This document shows, piece after piece, positions 1-8,583 of a stretch of 64,000 nucleotides of DNA. Both the position numbers and the translations under genes were made by a program. Source of the DNA: Leeuwenhoekiella polynyae (GTDB taxonomy: Bacteria; Bacteroidota; Bacteroidia; Flavobacteriales; Flavobacteriaceae); NCBI RefSeq assembly GCF_004104075.1, contig NZ_QOVK01000019.1, forward strand, positions 25,628 to 89,627. The letters are read 5' to 3'. The notes beneath the pieces were generated by a model that saw nothing but the letters and a program-made list of their open reading frames with translations, made no database searches and was not told the DNA's origin. How positions within the stretch are numbered: the first letter of the stretch is position 1; the number at the start of each line of letters is the position of its first letter.

Positions 1-115
1 GTTTCCAAAGTTTTTTATTTATTTAATGATGAGGTAACAATATGGTATTCGTGCAGCTTCATAAGACTTTGAGAGTTGAGTTCAGATTTAGTGTCTTATT
101 TTAGCTGAAAATTTA

Positions 116-1096
116 ATGAGTATGCTGCGCATTGATCAATACACAGAAGTGTTTGTTGAGTACTTAAATAGTAAAATTACAGAGCGAGAGCCTAAGAATT
201 TGTACGACCCCATCAATTATATTCTACAGTTAGGAGGGAAGCGCTTGCGACCGGTTTTGATCTTAATGGCAACTGATATTTTTGAATCTGATCATAAAAA
301 AGCGTTAGATGCTGCACTAGCAGTAGAGGTTTTTCACAATTTTTCGCTGGTTCATGATGATATTATGGATGATGCTCCCTTGCGTCGTGGTCAGGATACT
401 GTACATGAAAAATGGGATGTAAATACCGGTATTCTTTCTGGAGATGCTATGCTTATTAATGCGTACCAATTATTTGAAAATTATGAAGGGGAAATTTTCA
501 GAGAGTTGGCAAAGCTTTTTAGTAAAACAGCGATAGAGGTTTGTGAGGGACAGCAGTATGATGTAGATTTTGAAACGCGCGATGATGTTACGCTTCCTGA
601 ATATTTAAAAATGATTGAATATAAGACCGCTGTGTTAGTAGGGGCTGCTTTAAAAATGGGAGCAATTGTTGCAGAAACCACAAAGATCAACTGTGACCGT
701 ATTTATGAGTTTGGGCGTGATTTAGGGATTGCATTTCAATTACAGGATGATTATTTAGACGCTTTTGGTGATCCTAAAACCTTTGGTAAGCAGGTAGGTG
801 GAGATATAATCGAAAATAAAAAGACCTTTCTGTATCTTACTGCATTAGAAAAACTAGATCCTGCGCAAAGCATTCAACTGCAACATTTATTTACAATAAA
901 CCCACAAGATCCATCAGAAAAGGTTGAAACAGTAAAACAGCTTTTTGTTGAATCGGGAGCTTCTGAAGCAATACAGAAAGAGATAGAAAGTTATACCCAT
1001 CAGGCGCTTAAAGTACTTGATGAGTTAGACGTGAAAGAAGAAAATAAAGAGAACTTACGCGAGTTTGCACAAGCTTTGATGTATAGATCGGTTTAA
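116..1096 (+). CDS. Polyprenyl synthetase (trans-isoprenyl diphosphate synthase), probably short chain
   Basis: This enzyme condenses isopentenyl diphosphate with allylic diphosphates to make prenyl chains for carotenoids, menaquinone or lipid carriers. The sequence shows GGKRLRP at residues 40-46, the first aspartate-rich motif DDIMD at 81-85 and the second DDYLD at 211-215, all intact. Length (326 aa) is normal. The residue five before the first motif is Phe76; bulky aromatics at this place are known to limit chain length, so a C15-C20 product (FPP or GGPP) is inferred rather than a long quinone side chain. An ATG two codons downstream (122) is an alternative start. A small unknown gene follows 13 bases after the stop. 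Confidence 0.93.
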   Translation: MSMLRIDQYTEVFVEYLNSKITEREPKNLYDPINYILQLGGKRLRPVLILMATDIFESDHKKALDAALAVEVFHNFSLVHDDIMDDAPLRRGQDTVHEKWDVNTGILSGDAMLINAYQLFENYEGEIFRELAKLFSKTAIEVCEGQQYDVDFETRDDVTLPEYLKMIEYKTAVLVGAALKMGAIVAETTKINCDRIYEFGRDLGIAFQLQDDYLDAFGDPKTFGKQVGGDIIENKKTFLYLTALEKLDPAQSIQLQHLFTINPQDPSEKVETVKQLFVESGASEAIQKEIESYTHQALKVLDELDVKEENKENLREFAQALMYRSV

Positions 1097-1109
1097 CAAT
1101 TTGCAAAAG

Positions 1110-1451
1110 ATGGAAGCAGGAATTCAGATTTTACAGAAAGCAGAAGCTGCTAAATTGTATAAAGATCTGATCATTCAGCTTAATAAAGACTTTTTGCGTG
1201 CCGGAATAGCTGACCAGTTTGGTGAAAAATTGACCCCTGAAGCTTTGGTGCGTAACTTAACGGCAACTTTGTACACTACTATCGTTTCAGATTTTGAGGC
1301 TTATCTCAATTTGCTTTACGTCATTGATGTTTCAGAATCAAAAATTAAAAAGTTACCGCAGCAAGAAGTTCACGAATTTGCCCTTGCTGTTTCAGCATTG
1401 ATCTTAGAACGAGAGTTTGTGAAGGTTTCTTTTAAAAATAGAAACGAATAA
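1110..1451 (+). CDS. Small conserved-looking protein of unknown function
   Basis: I do not recognise a family. The product is about 113 residues, predicted mainly alpha-helical, soluble, with no signal peptide or membrane segment; it is rich in Leu, Glu and Lys. The ATG at 1110 is preferred; an in-frame TTG at 1101 would add three residues. It lies 13 bases behind the polyprenyl synthase on the same strand and is probably co-transcribed. Its last 20 bases overlap the 3' end of the convergent gene at 1432-1947, so the two are tail to tail with no terminator between them. The helical character resembles a TetR C-terminal domain, but no helix-turn-helix is seen, so I give no function. Confidence 0.7.
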   Translation: MEAGIQILQKAEAAKLYKDLIIQLNKDFLRAGIADQFGEKLTPEALVRNLTATLYTTIVSDFEAYLNLLYVIDVSESKIKKLPQQEVHEFALAVSALILEREFVKVSFKNRNE

Positions 1452-1947
1452 ACGGTTGTATGGCGCTGGTGTAGATGAGGTTATCATCTTTAAATAAAAC
1501 ATTGTAACGAGCGCCTATTGTAACAGGTCCAGAACGATAACCAGCCCCCAGGAAAAGAGCGGAATTCCAAAAATCTCTGTTTCGGTTTCCTCCATCCAAT
1601 TCTTGTATTTGTGTAACATAAAGCTCTTCAAACTCTGCAGAAAGCTGAATTATAGGCAGCGGGTTTGCTAATGCGATAATGCTACCTCCCACAATTGACG
1701 ATTTGTACCTGCCATTTTTTATATACGAATAGCTCAAGCCTGGCCCTGCAGCAAAATACGGATTGAAATTATAAACGGCGCTTGGCGAAATATTTGCAGC
1801 AAAATAATCCTGACCAAAATTTAAACCAAGACCCCCTCCAATAGCTACCCGATCCCAAAAATCAGATCGCGCAAACTGAGCTGTTGATTCAATTGAAAAT
1901 AGCGTTACAAAAAGTATCGTAATTATTAACGTAGCAATCGATTTCAT
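1432..1947 (-). CDS. Exported outer-membrane beta-barrel-like protein
   Basis: The 171-residue product begins with a clear Sec signal peptide (Lys3, a hydrophobic run at about 4-22, cleavage likely after STA at 21-23). The mature part is made of alternating short strands with many Gly, Tyr and Phe (for example GGGLGLNFG and GPGLSYSYI) and ends RFYF, with a terminal Phe as in outer-membrane barrels. It is likely a small 8-strand barrel. Homologues next to sucA in flavobacterial genomes have, as I recall, been labelled alpha-ketoglutarate decarboxylase; nothing in this sequence supports an enzyme. It is divergent from sucA, with 165 bases between the starts. Function unknown. Confidence 0.78.
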   Translation of the reverse strand: MKSIATLIITILFVTLFSIESTAQFARSDFWDRVAIGGGLGLNFGQDYFAANISPSAVYNFNPYFAAGPGLSYSYIKNGRYKSSIVGGSIIALANPLPIIQLSAEFEELYVTQIQELDGGNRNRDFWNSALFLGAGYRSGPVTIGARYNVLFKDDNLIYTSAIQPFIRFYF

Positions 1948-2044
1948 AAAGTAGTCTTTATAGAATTTGCAGATCTGTTATATAGATGTTAAATCCTGAT
2001 TTTAAAATGTTAATGATAGGCATAAAAATAGATAAGGACACGTC

Positions 2045-2071
2045 TTGTGGAGCGTAAATATTGTATTTTTG
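2045..2071 (+). promoter_or_regulatory. Candidate sucA promoter (Bacteroidetes type)
   Basis: TTG at 2045-2047 and TATTTTTG at 2064-2071 fit the TTG / TAnnTTTG pattern of Bacteroidetes sigma factor promoters, with a 16-base spacer that is slightly short. The predicted transcript would start near 2078, which supports the ATG at 2113 and rules out the GTG at 2047 as the sucA start. Confidence 0.55.
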
Positions 2072-2112
2072 ACAAATTATTGCTTAAAAAATCGACAGAT
2101 TTAACTTATAAA

Positions 2113-4872
2113 ATGGATAGATTTTCATTTCTAAATGCAGCAAATACTGCATACTTCGCAGAATTATACGATAAATATTTACAGCATCCTGATAGTGTAG
2201 AACCCAGTTGGAGAGCTTTTTTTCAAGGATTTGACTTCGGAATGGAAGAGCGTGGTTTAGCGCCAGATGTTGCTCCTCAACCTACCAGTTCGGGTGTTCC
2301 TGAAAACCTTCAGAAAGAATTTCAGGTTGTAAAACTAATTGATGGTTATCGAACTCGTGGGCATTTGTTTACTAAAACAAATCCCGTGCGTGATCGTAGA
2401 CAATATACTCCTTCATTAGAGTTGGGGAATTTTGGATTGAGTCAGAATGACTTAGATACCACTTTTACGGCTGGTGAAATTCTGGGTATTGGGACTACTA
2501 CGCTTCGGGAAATTATTATACATCTTGAGAAGATTTATTGTGAATCTATTGGTGTAGAATATATGTTTATCAGAAAACCTGAAGAGATTCAGTGGATTCA
2601 GGATAAACTCAATATCAATGATAATCATCCTGATTTTTCTGCTGAGACTAAGAAGAAGATTCTAAAAAAATTAAATGAAGCTGTTTCTTTTGAAACCTTT
2701 TTGCATACGAAATATGTAGGTCAAAAGCGTTTCTCTTTAGAAGGAGGGGAAAGTTTTATTCCGGCTGTAGATGCGATTATTGAAGCTGCTGCAGATCTTG
2801 GTGTAAAAGAGTTTGTGATGGGTATGGCTCACCGGGGGCGTTTAAATACCTTAACAAATATCTTCGGTAAAAATGCTAAAGACATCTTTAGTGAGTTTGA
2901 TGGTAAAGATTACGATCAGGAAGTTTTTGACGGAGATGTGAAATATCACTTAGGTTGGACTTCAAGTCGCCTTACTGATAGTGGAAAAGAAATCAACATC
3001 AATATTGCGCCAAACCCGTCTCACTTAGAGACCGTGGGTGCGGTGGTTGAGGGTATTTCTAGGGCAAAGCAAGACCGTCATCACTTTGACAATCCGCAAG
3101 AGGTTCTACCTATTGTTGTGCACGGTGATGCTGCAATTGCAGGCCAGGGAATTGTTTATGAAGTAATACAAATGGCACAATTAGATGGGTATACTACAAA
3201 AGGTACTATTCATATTGTGATCAATAACCAGATAGGTTTTACCACAAATTATCTGGATGCACGTTCTTCAACCTATTGTACAGATGTTGCTAAAACGACC
3301 TTGTCACCAGTACTTCATGTGAATGCAGATGATGCAGAAGCGGTAGTGCACGCAGCGCTTTTTGCGCTCGATTTTAGAATGACATTTGGCCGTGATGTAT
3401 TTATTGATCTTTTGGGATATCGTAAATACGGACATAACGAAGGTGATGAGCCGCGTTTTACACAGCCTAAATTATACAAAGCGATTGCTAAACATGGTAA
3501 TGCTCGGGATATATATGCAGATCGTTTAAAGTCTGAAGGCGTAATTGATGAAAGTTATGTTAAACAGTTAGAAGAAGAATATAAAGATAAGCTTGAAGAG
3601 AAGTTAGAAAAATCTCGAGAGGAAGATACTACACGTATAACGGCTATTATGCAGGATGAGTGGGAAGGTTTTGAGCCTGCTACTGAAGATGAGATGATGA
3701 AGCCGGTAGATACCACTTTTGATCTTGAGGGTCTTACAGAAGTTGCAAAGTCAATCACAAAGCTTCCAGAAGATAAAAAGTTCTTACGTAAAATAAATAA
3801 GATTATTGAAGGGCGTCGCGCGATGTACTTTGATGATAATAAAATAGATTGGGGTCTTGCGGAATTGCTGGCTTATGGGGTGTTGCTCAAAGAGGGTTTT
3901 GATGTGCGGATGACCGGGCAGGATGTAGAGCGTGGTACGTTCTCACACCGTCACGCAGTAACTAAAGTAGAAGATAGCGAAGAAGAAATTGTATTGCTTA
4001 ATAATCTTGAAGGAGAGCAAGGGCATATGTATATTTTCAACTCGCTACTTTCTGAGTATGGCGTTGTAGGTTTTGATTACGGGTATGCCATGGCGAGTCC
4101 AAAAACACTCCCTATCTGGGAAGCACAGTTTGGTGATTTTAGCAACGGAGCACAGATTATGTTAGATCAATACATTTCTGCTGCAGAAGATAAATGGAAA
4201 CTTCAAAACGGTCTGGTCATGTTATTACCGCATGGCTATGAAGGTCAGGGGGCAGAACACTCTTCGGCACGTATGGAGCGTTACTTACAGCTGTGTGCAG
4301 TAGATAATATGTATGTTGCAGATTGTACTACACCCGCAAACTTCTACCACTTACTACGTCGTCAATTAAAGACTAACTTTAGAAAGCCGCTTATTGTTTT
4401 TACTCCAAAAAGTTTGTTGAGACATCCTAAAGTGATCTCTACAAAAGAAGAGTTGGCTAACGGAAGTTTTCAAATGACTATAGATGATTCGGAAGTAAAA
4501 GCAGATCAAGTAAAAACACTCGTATTTGTAACCGGTAAATTCTATTATGATCTGCTGGCACAACGCGAAGAGTTGGGGCGTGATGATGTTGCTTTAGTTA
4601 GAGTAGAACAGTTGTTTCCACTTCCTAAAAATGAAATTAGAGCGGCTATAGAAAAATATAAAAATGCAGACGATGTTGTGTGGGCTCAAGAAGAGCCACG
4701 TAATATGGGAGCTTATGGTCACTTATTGATGCATTTACCTGAAGCGCAAAAATTCAGAATTTGCAGCCGTAAGTTTTATGGTGCACCAGCAGCGGGTAGT
4801 TCTGTACGTTTTAAGAGAAGACATCAGCGCGTAATTGATGACGTGTTTGATAAAAATTCAAATAACCAATAA
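2113..4872 (+). CDS. sucA: 2-oxoglutarate dehydrogenase E1 component
   Basis: Thiamine-diphosphate-dependent E1 subunit of the 2-oxoglutarate dehydrogenase complex of the TCA cycle; it decarboxylates 2-oxoglutarate and passes the succinyl group to the E2 lipoyl arm. The 919-residue length is normal. Visible marks are the N-terminal E2-binding segment (FLNAANTAYFAELYDKYL), the GMAHRGRLNTL motif, HGDAAIAGQG in the ThDP/Mg region, NNQIGFTT, and the C-terminal transketolase-like part with EGQGAEHSSAR and VWAQEEPRNMGAY. The ATG at 2113 starts the usual MDRFSFLNAA; an in-frame GTG at 2047 lies inside the promoter. sucB follows after 48 bases, so the two form an operon. The E3 gene is not in the window. 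Confidence 0.97.
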   Translation: MDRFSFLNAANTAYFAELYDKYLQHPDSVEPSWRAFFQGFDFGMEERGLAPDVAPQPTSSGVPENLQKEFQVVKLIDGYRTRGHLFTKTNPVRDRRQYTPSLELGNFGLSQNDLDTTFTAGEILGIGTTTLREIIIHLEKIYCESIGVEYMFIRKPEEIQWIQDKLNINDNHPDFSAETKKKILKKLNEAVSFETFLHTKYVGQKRFSLEGGESFIPAVDAIIEAAADLGVKEFVMGMAHRGRLNTLTNIFGKNAKDIFSEFDGKDYDQEVFDGDVKYHLGWTSSRLTDSGKEININIAPNPSHLETVGAVVEGISRAKQDRHHFDNPQEVLPIVVHGDAAIAGQGIVYEVIQMAQLDGYTTKGTIHIVINNQIGFTTNYLDARSSTYCTDVAKTTLSPVLHVNADDAEAVVHAALFALDFRMTFGRDVFIDLLGYRKYGHNEGDEPRFTQPKLYKAIAKHGNARDIYADRLKSEGVIDESYVKQLEEEYKDKLEEKLEKSREEDTTRITAIMQDEWEGFEPATEDEMMKPVDTTFDLEGLTEVAKSITKLPEDKKFLRKINKIIEGRRAMYFDDNKIDWGLAELLAYGVLLKEGFDVRMTGQDVERGTFSHRHAVTKVEDSEEEIVLLNNLEGEQGHMYIFNSLLSEYGVVGFDYGYAMASPKTLPIWEAQFGDFSNGAQIMLDQYISAAEDKWKLQNGLVMLLPHGYEGQGAEHSSARMERYLQLCAVDNMYVADCTTPANFYHLLRRQLKTNFRKPLIVFTPKSLLRHPKVISTKEELANGSFQMTIDDSEVKADQVKTLVFVTGKFYYDLLAQREELGRDDVALVRVEQLFPLPKNEIRAAIEKYKNADDVVWAQEEPRNMGAYGHLLMHLPEAQKFRICSRKFYGAPAAGSSVRFKRRHQRVIDDVFDKNSNNQ

Positions 4873-4920
4873 AAGAAAATTTCGCGAAAGCGATAGAATA
4901 AAAGTTAATACAAGAGAATT

Positions 4921-6213
4921 ATGGCTTTAGAAATGAAAGTCCCTTCACCGGGAGAATCGATCACCGAAGTTGAAATCGCACAATGGCTTGTTGAAGATGG
5001 AGATTATGTAGAAAAAGATCAGGCAATTGCTGAAGTTGATAGCGATAAAGCAACCTTAGAATTACCTGCTGAAGCGAGTGGGATAATCACATTAAAAGCC
5101 GAAGAAGGTGATGCTGTTGCCGTAGGTGAGGTGGTTTGCCTTATAGATACAGATGCTCCAAAACCTGATGGAGACGATAAAAAAGCGTCAGGAGATGAAG
5201 GTAGTGGGGGTGATGCTGCGAAAGATCTTGATAAAAAGGACGAGAAAACACCAGATACTAATGAGAAAGGTGATGCTAAAAAAGAAGAACCTTCTAAATC
5301 AAGTACACCTAGCCAGTCTCAGGATAAGAAATCGTATGCTTCAGGAACACCTTCTCCTGCAGCTAAAAAGACTTTAGATGAAAAAGGTGTTGATGCAAAA
5401 GATGTAAAAGGTTCAGGTCGTGACGGTCGTATTACAAAAGACGATGCGGTAAACGCACAACCTTCTATGGGTACTCCGGGAACCGGAAGCCGTGGAGAAA
5501 GCCGTTCTAAAATGTCTATGTTGCGTCGTAAAGTTGCAGAGCGTTTAGTTTCAGTTAAAAACGAAACTGCGATGCTTACTACTTTCAACGAGGTAGATAT
5601 GAGTGCTATTTTTGAGTTACGTAGCAAATACAAAGAAGATTTTAAATCCAAGCACGGTGTAGGTCTTGGTTTTATGTCATTCTTTACATTAGCTTGTGTG
5701 CGTGCATTAGAAATGTACCCTTCTGTAAATTCTATGATAGACGGTAAGGAAATGTTGACCTATGACTATAAAGATATTTCTATTGCAGTTTCTGGTCCAA
5801 AAGGATTGATGGTACCGGTAATTAGAAATGCTGAAAATCTAAGTTTCCGCGGTGTGGAGTCTGAAGTAAAACGTCTGGCTCTTAGAGCACGTGATGGTCA
5901 AATCACAGTAGATGAAATGACCGGCGGAACGTTTACTATAACAAATGGTGGTGTTTTTGGCAGTATGCTTTCAACGCCTATTATCAACCCTCCACAATCT
6001 GCGATTTTAGGAATGCACAATATTGTTGAGCGTCCTATCGCACGTGATGGAGCGATTGCAATTGCGCCAATTATGTATGTGGCACTTTCTTACGATCACC
6101 GTATTATTGACGGAAAAGAATCTGTAGGATTTTTAGTGGCTATAAAAGAAGCTATAGAAAATCCAGAAGAGTTATTGATGGATAATAATGTTCTTAAAGC
6201 TTTAGAAATGTAG
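4921..6213 (+). CDS. sucB: 2-oxoglutarate dehydrogenase E2 (dihydrolipoyl succinyltransferase)
   Basis: E2 core of the 2-oxoglutarate dehydrogenase complex; it carries the succinyl group on a lipoyl-lysine and transfers it to CoA. Domains in order: one lipoyl domain at 1-77 with the lipoylation motif [10 protein letters not shown] (Lys43), a long charged linker at about 80-140 rich in Asp, Lys and Gly, a peripheral subunit-binding domain at about 140-178 ([11 protein letters not shown]...[12 protein letters not shown]), and the acyltransferase catalytic domain with the active-site signature [11 protein letters not shown] near the C terminus. It follows sucA by 48 bases and ends at a strong terminator. 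The 430-residue length is typical. Confidence 0.97.
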   Translation: MALEMKVPSPGESITEVEIAQWLVEDGDYVEKDQAIAEVDSDKATLELPAEASGIITLKAEEGDAVAVGEVVCLIDTDAPKPDGDDKKASGDEGSGGDAAKDLDKKDEKTPDTNEKGDAKKEEPSKSSTPSQSQDKKSYASGTPSPAAKKTLDEKGVDAKDVKGSGRDGRITKDDAVNAQPSMGTPGTGSRGESRSKMSMLRRKVAERLVSVKNETAMLTTFNEVDMSAIFELRSKYKEDFKSKHGVGLGFMSFFTLACVRALEMYPSVNSMIDGKEMLTYDYKDISIAVSGPKGLMVPVIRNAENLSFRGVESEVKRLALRARDGQITVDEMTGGTFTITNGGVFGSMLSTPIINPPQSAILGMHNIVERPIARDGAIAIAPIMYVALSYDHRIIDGKESVGFLVAIKEAIENPEELLMDNNVLKALEM

Positions 6214-6246
6214 AAATTTCGCAACTGCGAAATACTCTTAAATAAC

Positions 6247-6285
6247 AAAGCTCACAGGTTTTAAAATCTGTGAGCTTTTTTTATT
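6247..6285 (+). terminator. Rho-independent terminator of sucA-sucB
   Basis: An 11-bp stem (AAAGCTCACAG at 6247-6257 with CTGTGAGCTTT at 6268-6278) is followed by a T-run. It closes the sucAB operon and its tail runs into the 3' end of the minus-strand relic at 6281-6495. Confidence 0.9.
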
Positions 6286-6495
6286 TTTTCTCAATTAAAA
6301 CTTCTTCTACAAGCTGCTTGAGTTCTGCATCTAAAGAAATATTGGGAAACGTTCTGCCCGCCTGGCGATACCAGTATTTGGCATTCCAGTCGTCGCCTTC
6401 AGCGCGGTGCAGGTGGGCGTGAATGGGCTGCCCATCGGGCTGTTGATGTCCTGAGCATTACCGTGCGATTTATCCCAGTCTCCTTTTGTTTGATC
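6281..6495 (-). pseudogene. Frameshifted, truncated relic of a small conserved protein
   Basis: Read on the minus strand, one frame gives GDWDKSHGNAQDI (from about 6495 down to about 6445). A shift of one base then opens a second frame, DGQPIHAHLHRAEGDD followed by WNAKYWYRQAGR, ending VLIEKK and a stop at 6281-6283. Together these match, from memory, a small family with the pattern W-DKAHEI-QD ... IHAYLHR-EGD--NA-YWYRRAG found in many bacteria. The N-terminal frame meets a TAG directly upstream of DQTKGDW, and no start codon is available. The gene is therefore broken at both its start and its middle. GC content is visibly higher here than in the AT-rich flank at 6500-6770. Confidence 0.7.
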
Positions 6496-6774
6496 CTAGA
6501 CTGATTTGGGCTTTTTACTCCAATTTTCTGGAGGTATTATTACATCAAGAATTTTCTTGAAGTCTGTCTAAGATTGTAGAGATGACATTATCTAGTATGT
6601 TGTTGACAGTTTAAAATACTTTTAGTTTGTGTGAATGATAATATAAACTATTAAAAAATAGGATATTGAAAATATAATGATCTTGTTTTTTAATTTTAGT
6701 AAAATTGCTTGTTATATATTATTTTGTTGTTAATAATTGTTAAGTAATGAAGCATAAACTAGTAATTTTAAAAT
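6496..6774. other. AT-rich spacer upstream of the ECF sigma gene
   Basis: About 280 bases with no plausible gene. It is strongly AT-rich and must hold the promoter of the sigma/FecR/SusCD island. I see no full TTG / TAnnTTTG pair; the nearest, TATTTTG about 60 bases before the ATG, is one base short of the consensus. Confidence 0.5.
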
Positions 6775-7365
6775 ATGAATACAATTACTATAATAGATTC
6801 TTTGAGAAGGAAAGAGGATTCTGCGTACGGTGACTTGTATGCGAACTACAATCAGGATCTAGTTTCTTTTGCTAATACTTATTTGTATGATAGGGATTTG
6901 GCGAAAGATATTGTTCAAGAAGCATTTGTTTATTTATGGGAGAACTCAGAAAATATATCTATTAATCATTCATTGAAGAATTACTTGTATGCAACGGTGA
7001 GAAATAGGTGCTTAAATGAGCTTAAGCGGTTAAAAATTGTAGATAGTAGTGGTTTGTTAGATTTCATGTCTAAAGTGAATTCAGATTTTTATGAAGAGGT
7101 GGATGCTGAGCAGAACACTTATAAAGTTCATGTGATTAAAAGAGCTGTAAAAGAGCTTCCGAAGAAAATGAGGGAAATAGTCACTATGAAATATTTTAAA
7201 GAGTATTCTTATAAAGAAATTGCAGATGAGCTTAATATATCAGTTAATACAGTTAAAACTCAGCTGAAACGAGCTAAGTTAAAAATGTCTGAGAAGCTTG
7301 TTTCTGATACAGGCTTAAGGATAGTAGGCTTTTTAGCTCTTTGTACTACTACTATTTTAAGTTAA
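6775..7365 (+). CDS. ECF-type RNA polymerase sigma factor (SusCD-associated)
   Basis: Extracytoplasmic-function sigma factor expected to drive the genes that follow. Region 2 is visible as DLAKDIVQEAFVYLWENSEN (residues 41-60) and region 4 as a helix-turn-helix, SYKEIADELNISVNTVKTQL (about 143-162), preceded by LPKKMREIVTMKYF. The 196-residue length is usual for the class. The C terminus ends in a short hydrophobic tail (GFLALCTTTIL) after the helix-turn-helix. A FecR anti-sigma factor follows 72 bases downstream, then an STN-type SusC, the standard arrangement for trans-envelope signalling in Bacteroidetes. The start ATG has no Shine-Dalgarno sequence, as usual in this phylum. Confidence 0.93.
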   Translation: MNTITIIDSLRRKEDSAYGDLYANYNQDLVSFANTYLYDRDLAKDIVQEAFVYLWENSENISINHSLKNYLYATVRNRCLNELKRLKIVDSSGLLDFMSKVNSDFYEEVDAEQNTYKVHVIKRAVKELPKKMREIVTMKYFKEYSYKEIADELNISVNTVKTQLKRAKLKMSEKLVSDTGLRIVGFLALCTTTILS

Positions 7366-7437
7366 TTTTAAAATTTTCTCTTTTTTTGTCACCCTTTTAT
7401 TAGAATAAATTGTCTTCTCTATATAATTGTATATATA

Positions 7438-8541
7438 GTGATTGATTTTAAGTTAATTTACAAGAAGATAAATAAAAACCTTTCAGAGTCTGAGGAACAG
7501 GCTTTTCAAGCATGGTTTAATGAAAGCTCTTCTCATAGAGAATACTACTATAAAGTTAAGAATCAGTTAGAGGAAGAGAAATCTTTAACTCCTAAGAAAA
7601 TTATGAAGACATATTTTTCTTTAAAATGGAGTGCAGCTGTATTTATAGTTTTTCTTAGTGTTTCAACGTATGTCTTTTTTAGTTCCACTAGTATTTCTGA
7701 ACCAGTATTAGTAGATGAAGTACAATTTGAGAATCCTATAACTCCATCTAAGACCAAAGCAACTTTGATTTTGGCTAATGGGAGAAGTATCAAAATTGAC
7801 ACTAAGAGCAAATTTAAACACAAAGATGTTGAGGTTGTTGAAGATAAAATCTTGTATACTAAAGATACTTCACCTGTAGTTTCTGAACTTAGATTCAATA
7901 CCCTATTTGTTCCTAAAGGTGGTTTTTTTGAATTGATTTTGAGTGATAATACTAAGGTTTGGGTAAACTCTGATTCACAACTACGATATCCCGTCAAATT
8001 TATTGATAGCCAACCAAGAACAGTTGAATTGATTACTGGTGAGGCTTACTTTGAAGTGAGTCCTAGCTCAGAGAATAATGGAAATCGCTTTGTTGTGGAG
8101 GTTAATAAGCAACAAATAGAGGTTTTGGGAACCCATTTTAATGTTAAGGCTTATGCTAATGACGATAAGCATGTTACAAGTCTTTTAGAAGGAAGTGTGA
8201 AGTTGACTTATTTAGGTGCAGAACATTTTCTTAAGCCCAATCAACGGGCAGTTATATTTAAAAATTCAGGCATCGTAAATGTAGAGAATGCGACAGTTGA
8301 TGATGATGTCTTGTGGAAGTCTGGGGTATTTGCATTTAGTGATTATACATTAGAGGATATTGGAAATGTGCTAATGCGTTGGTATGATGTTGAAATTAAT
8401 ATTACTCGGAATGATTTAAAGCAGAAGAAGTTTAATGGCGTTCTTAGGAAAAATCAAAATTTAGGTCAGATACTCAATATTCTTTCAAAATCTATCTCTC
8501 TAAAATATTCACGTAGTGGAAATCACATTGAAATTTACTAA
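7438..8541 (+). CDS. FecR family anti-sigma factor
   Basis: Inner-membrane anti-sigma protein that holds the upstream ECF factor and releases it when the periplasmic side contacts the STN domain of the loaded receptor. Seen: a cytoplasmic N-terminal segment of about 60 residues, one membrane segment at about 63-82, a FecR domain (VPKGGFFELILSDNTKVWVN at about 158-177, then GEAYFEV and VLGTHFNVKAY), and a C-terminal DUF4974-type domain (FNGVLRKNQNLGQILNIL). The start is GTG at 7438; the next in-frame ATG lies well inside the N-terminal domain. The gene is 42 bases ahead of the SusC gene. Length 367 aa is normal. Confidence 0.93.
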   Translation: MIDFKLIYKKINKNLSESEEQAFQAWFNESSSHREYYYKVKNQLEEEKSLTPKKIMKTYFSLKWSAAVFIVFLSVSTYVFFSSTSISEPVLVDEVQFENPITPSKTKATLILANGRSIKIDTKSKFKHKDVEVVEDKILYTKDTSPVVSELRFNTLFVPKGGFFELILSDNTKVWVNSDSQLRYPVKFIDSQPRTVELITGEAYFEVSPSSENNGNRFVVEVNKQQIEVLGTHFNVKAYANDDKHVTSLLEGSVKLTYLGAEHFLKPNQRAVIFKNSGIVNVENATVDDDVLWKSGVFAFSDYTLEDIGNVLMRWYDVEINITRNDLKQKKFNGVLRKNQNLGQILNILSKSISLKYSRSGNHIEIY

Positions 8542-8583
8542 TTCTCAAACCTTTTCAATTTAAATAATTCTAACCCAGTTTTT

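Noticed and set aside
1432..1947. Alpha-ketoglutarate decarboxylase, a name used for similar neighbours of sucA
   Set aside because: The protein is a small exported beta barrel with no thiamine-diphosphate or decarboxylase motif.
2047..2112. GTG start extending SucA by 22 residues
   Set aside because: The added stretch has no family match and contains the candidate promoter; the ATG at 2113 gives the standard N terminus.
4873..4920. Promoter or terminator between sucA and sucB
   Set aside because: Only a 4-bp TCGC-GAAA-GCGA hairpin is present, with no T-run and no TAnnTTTG box.
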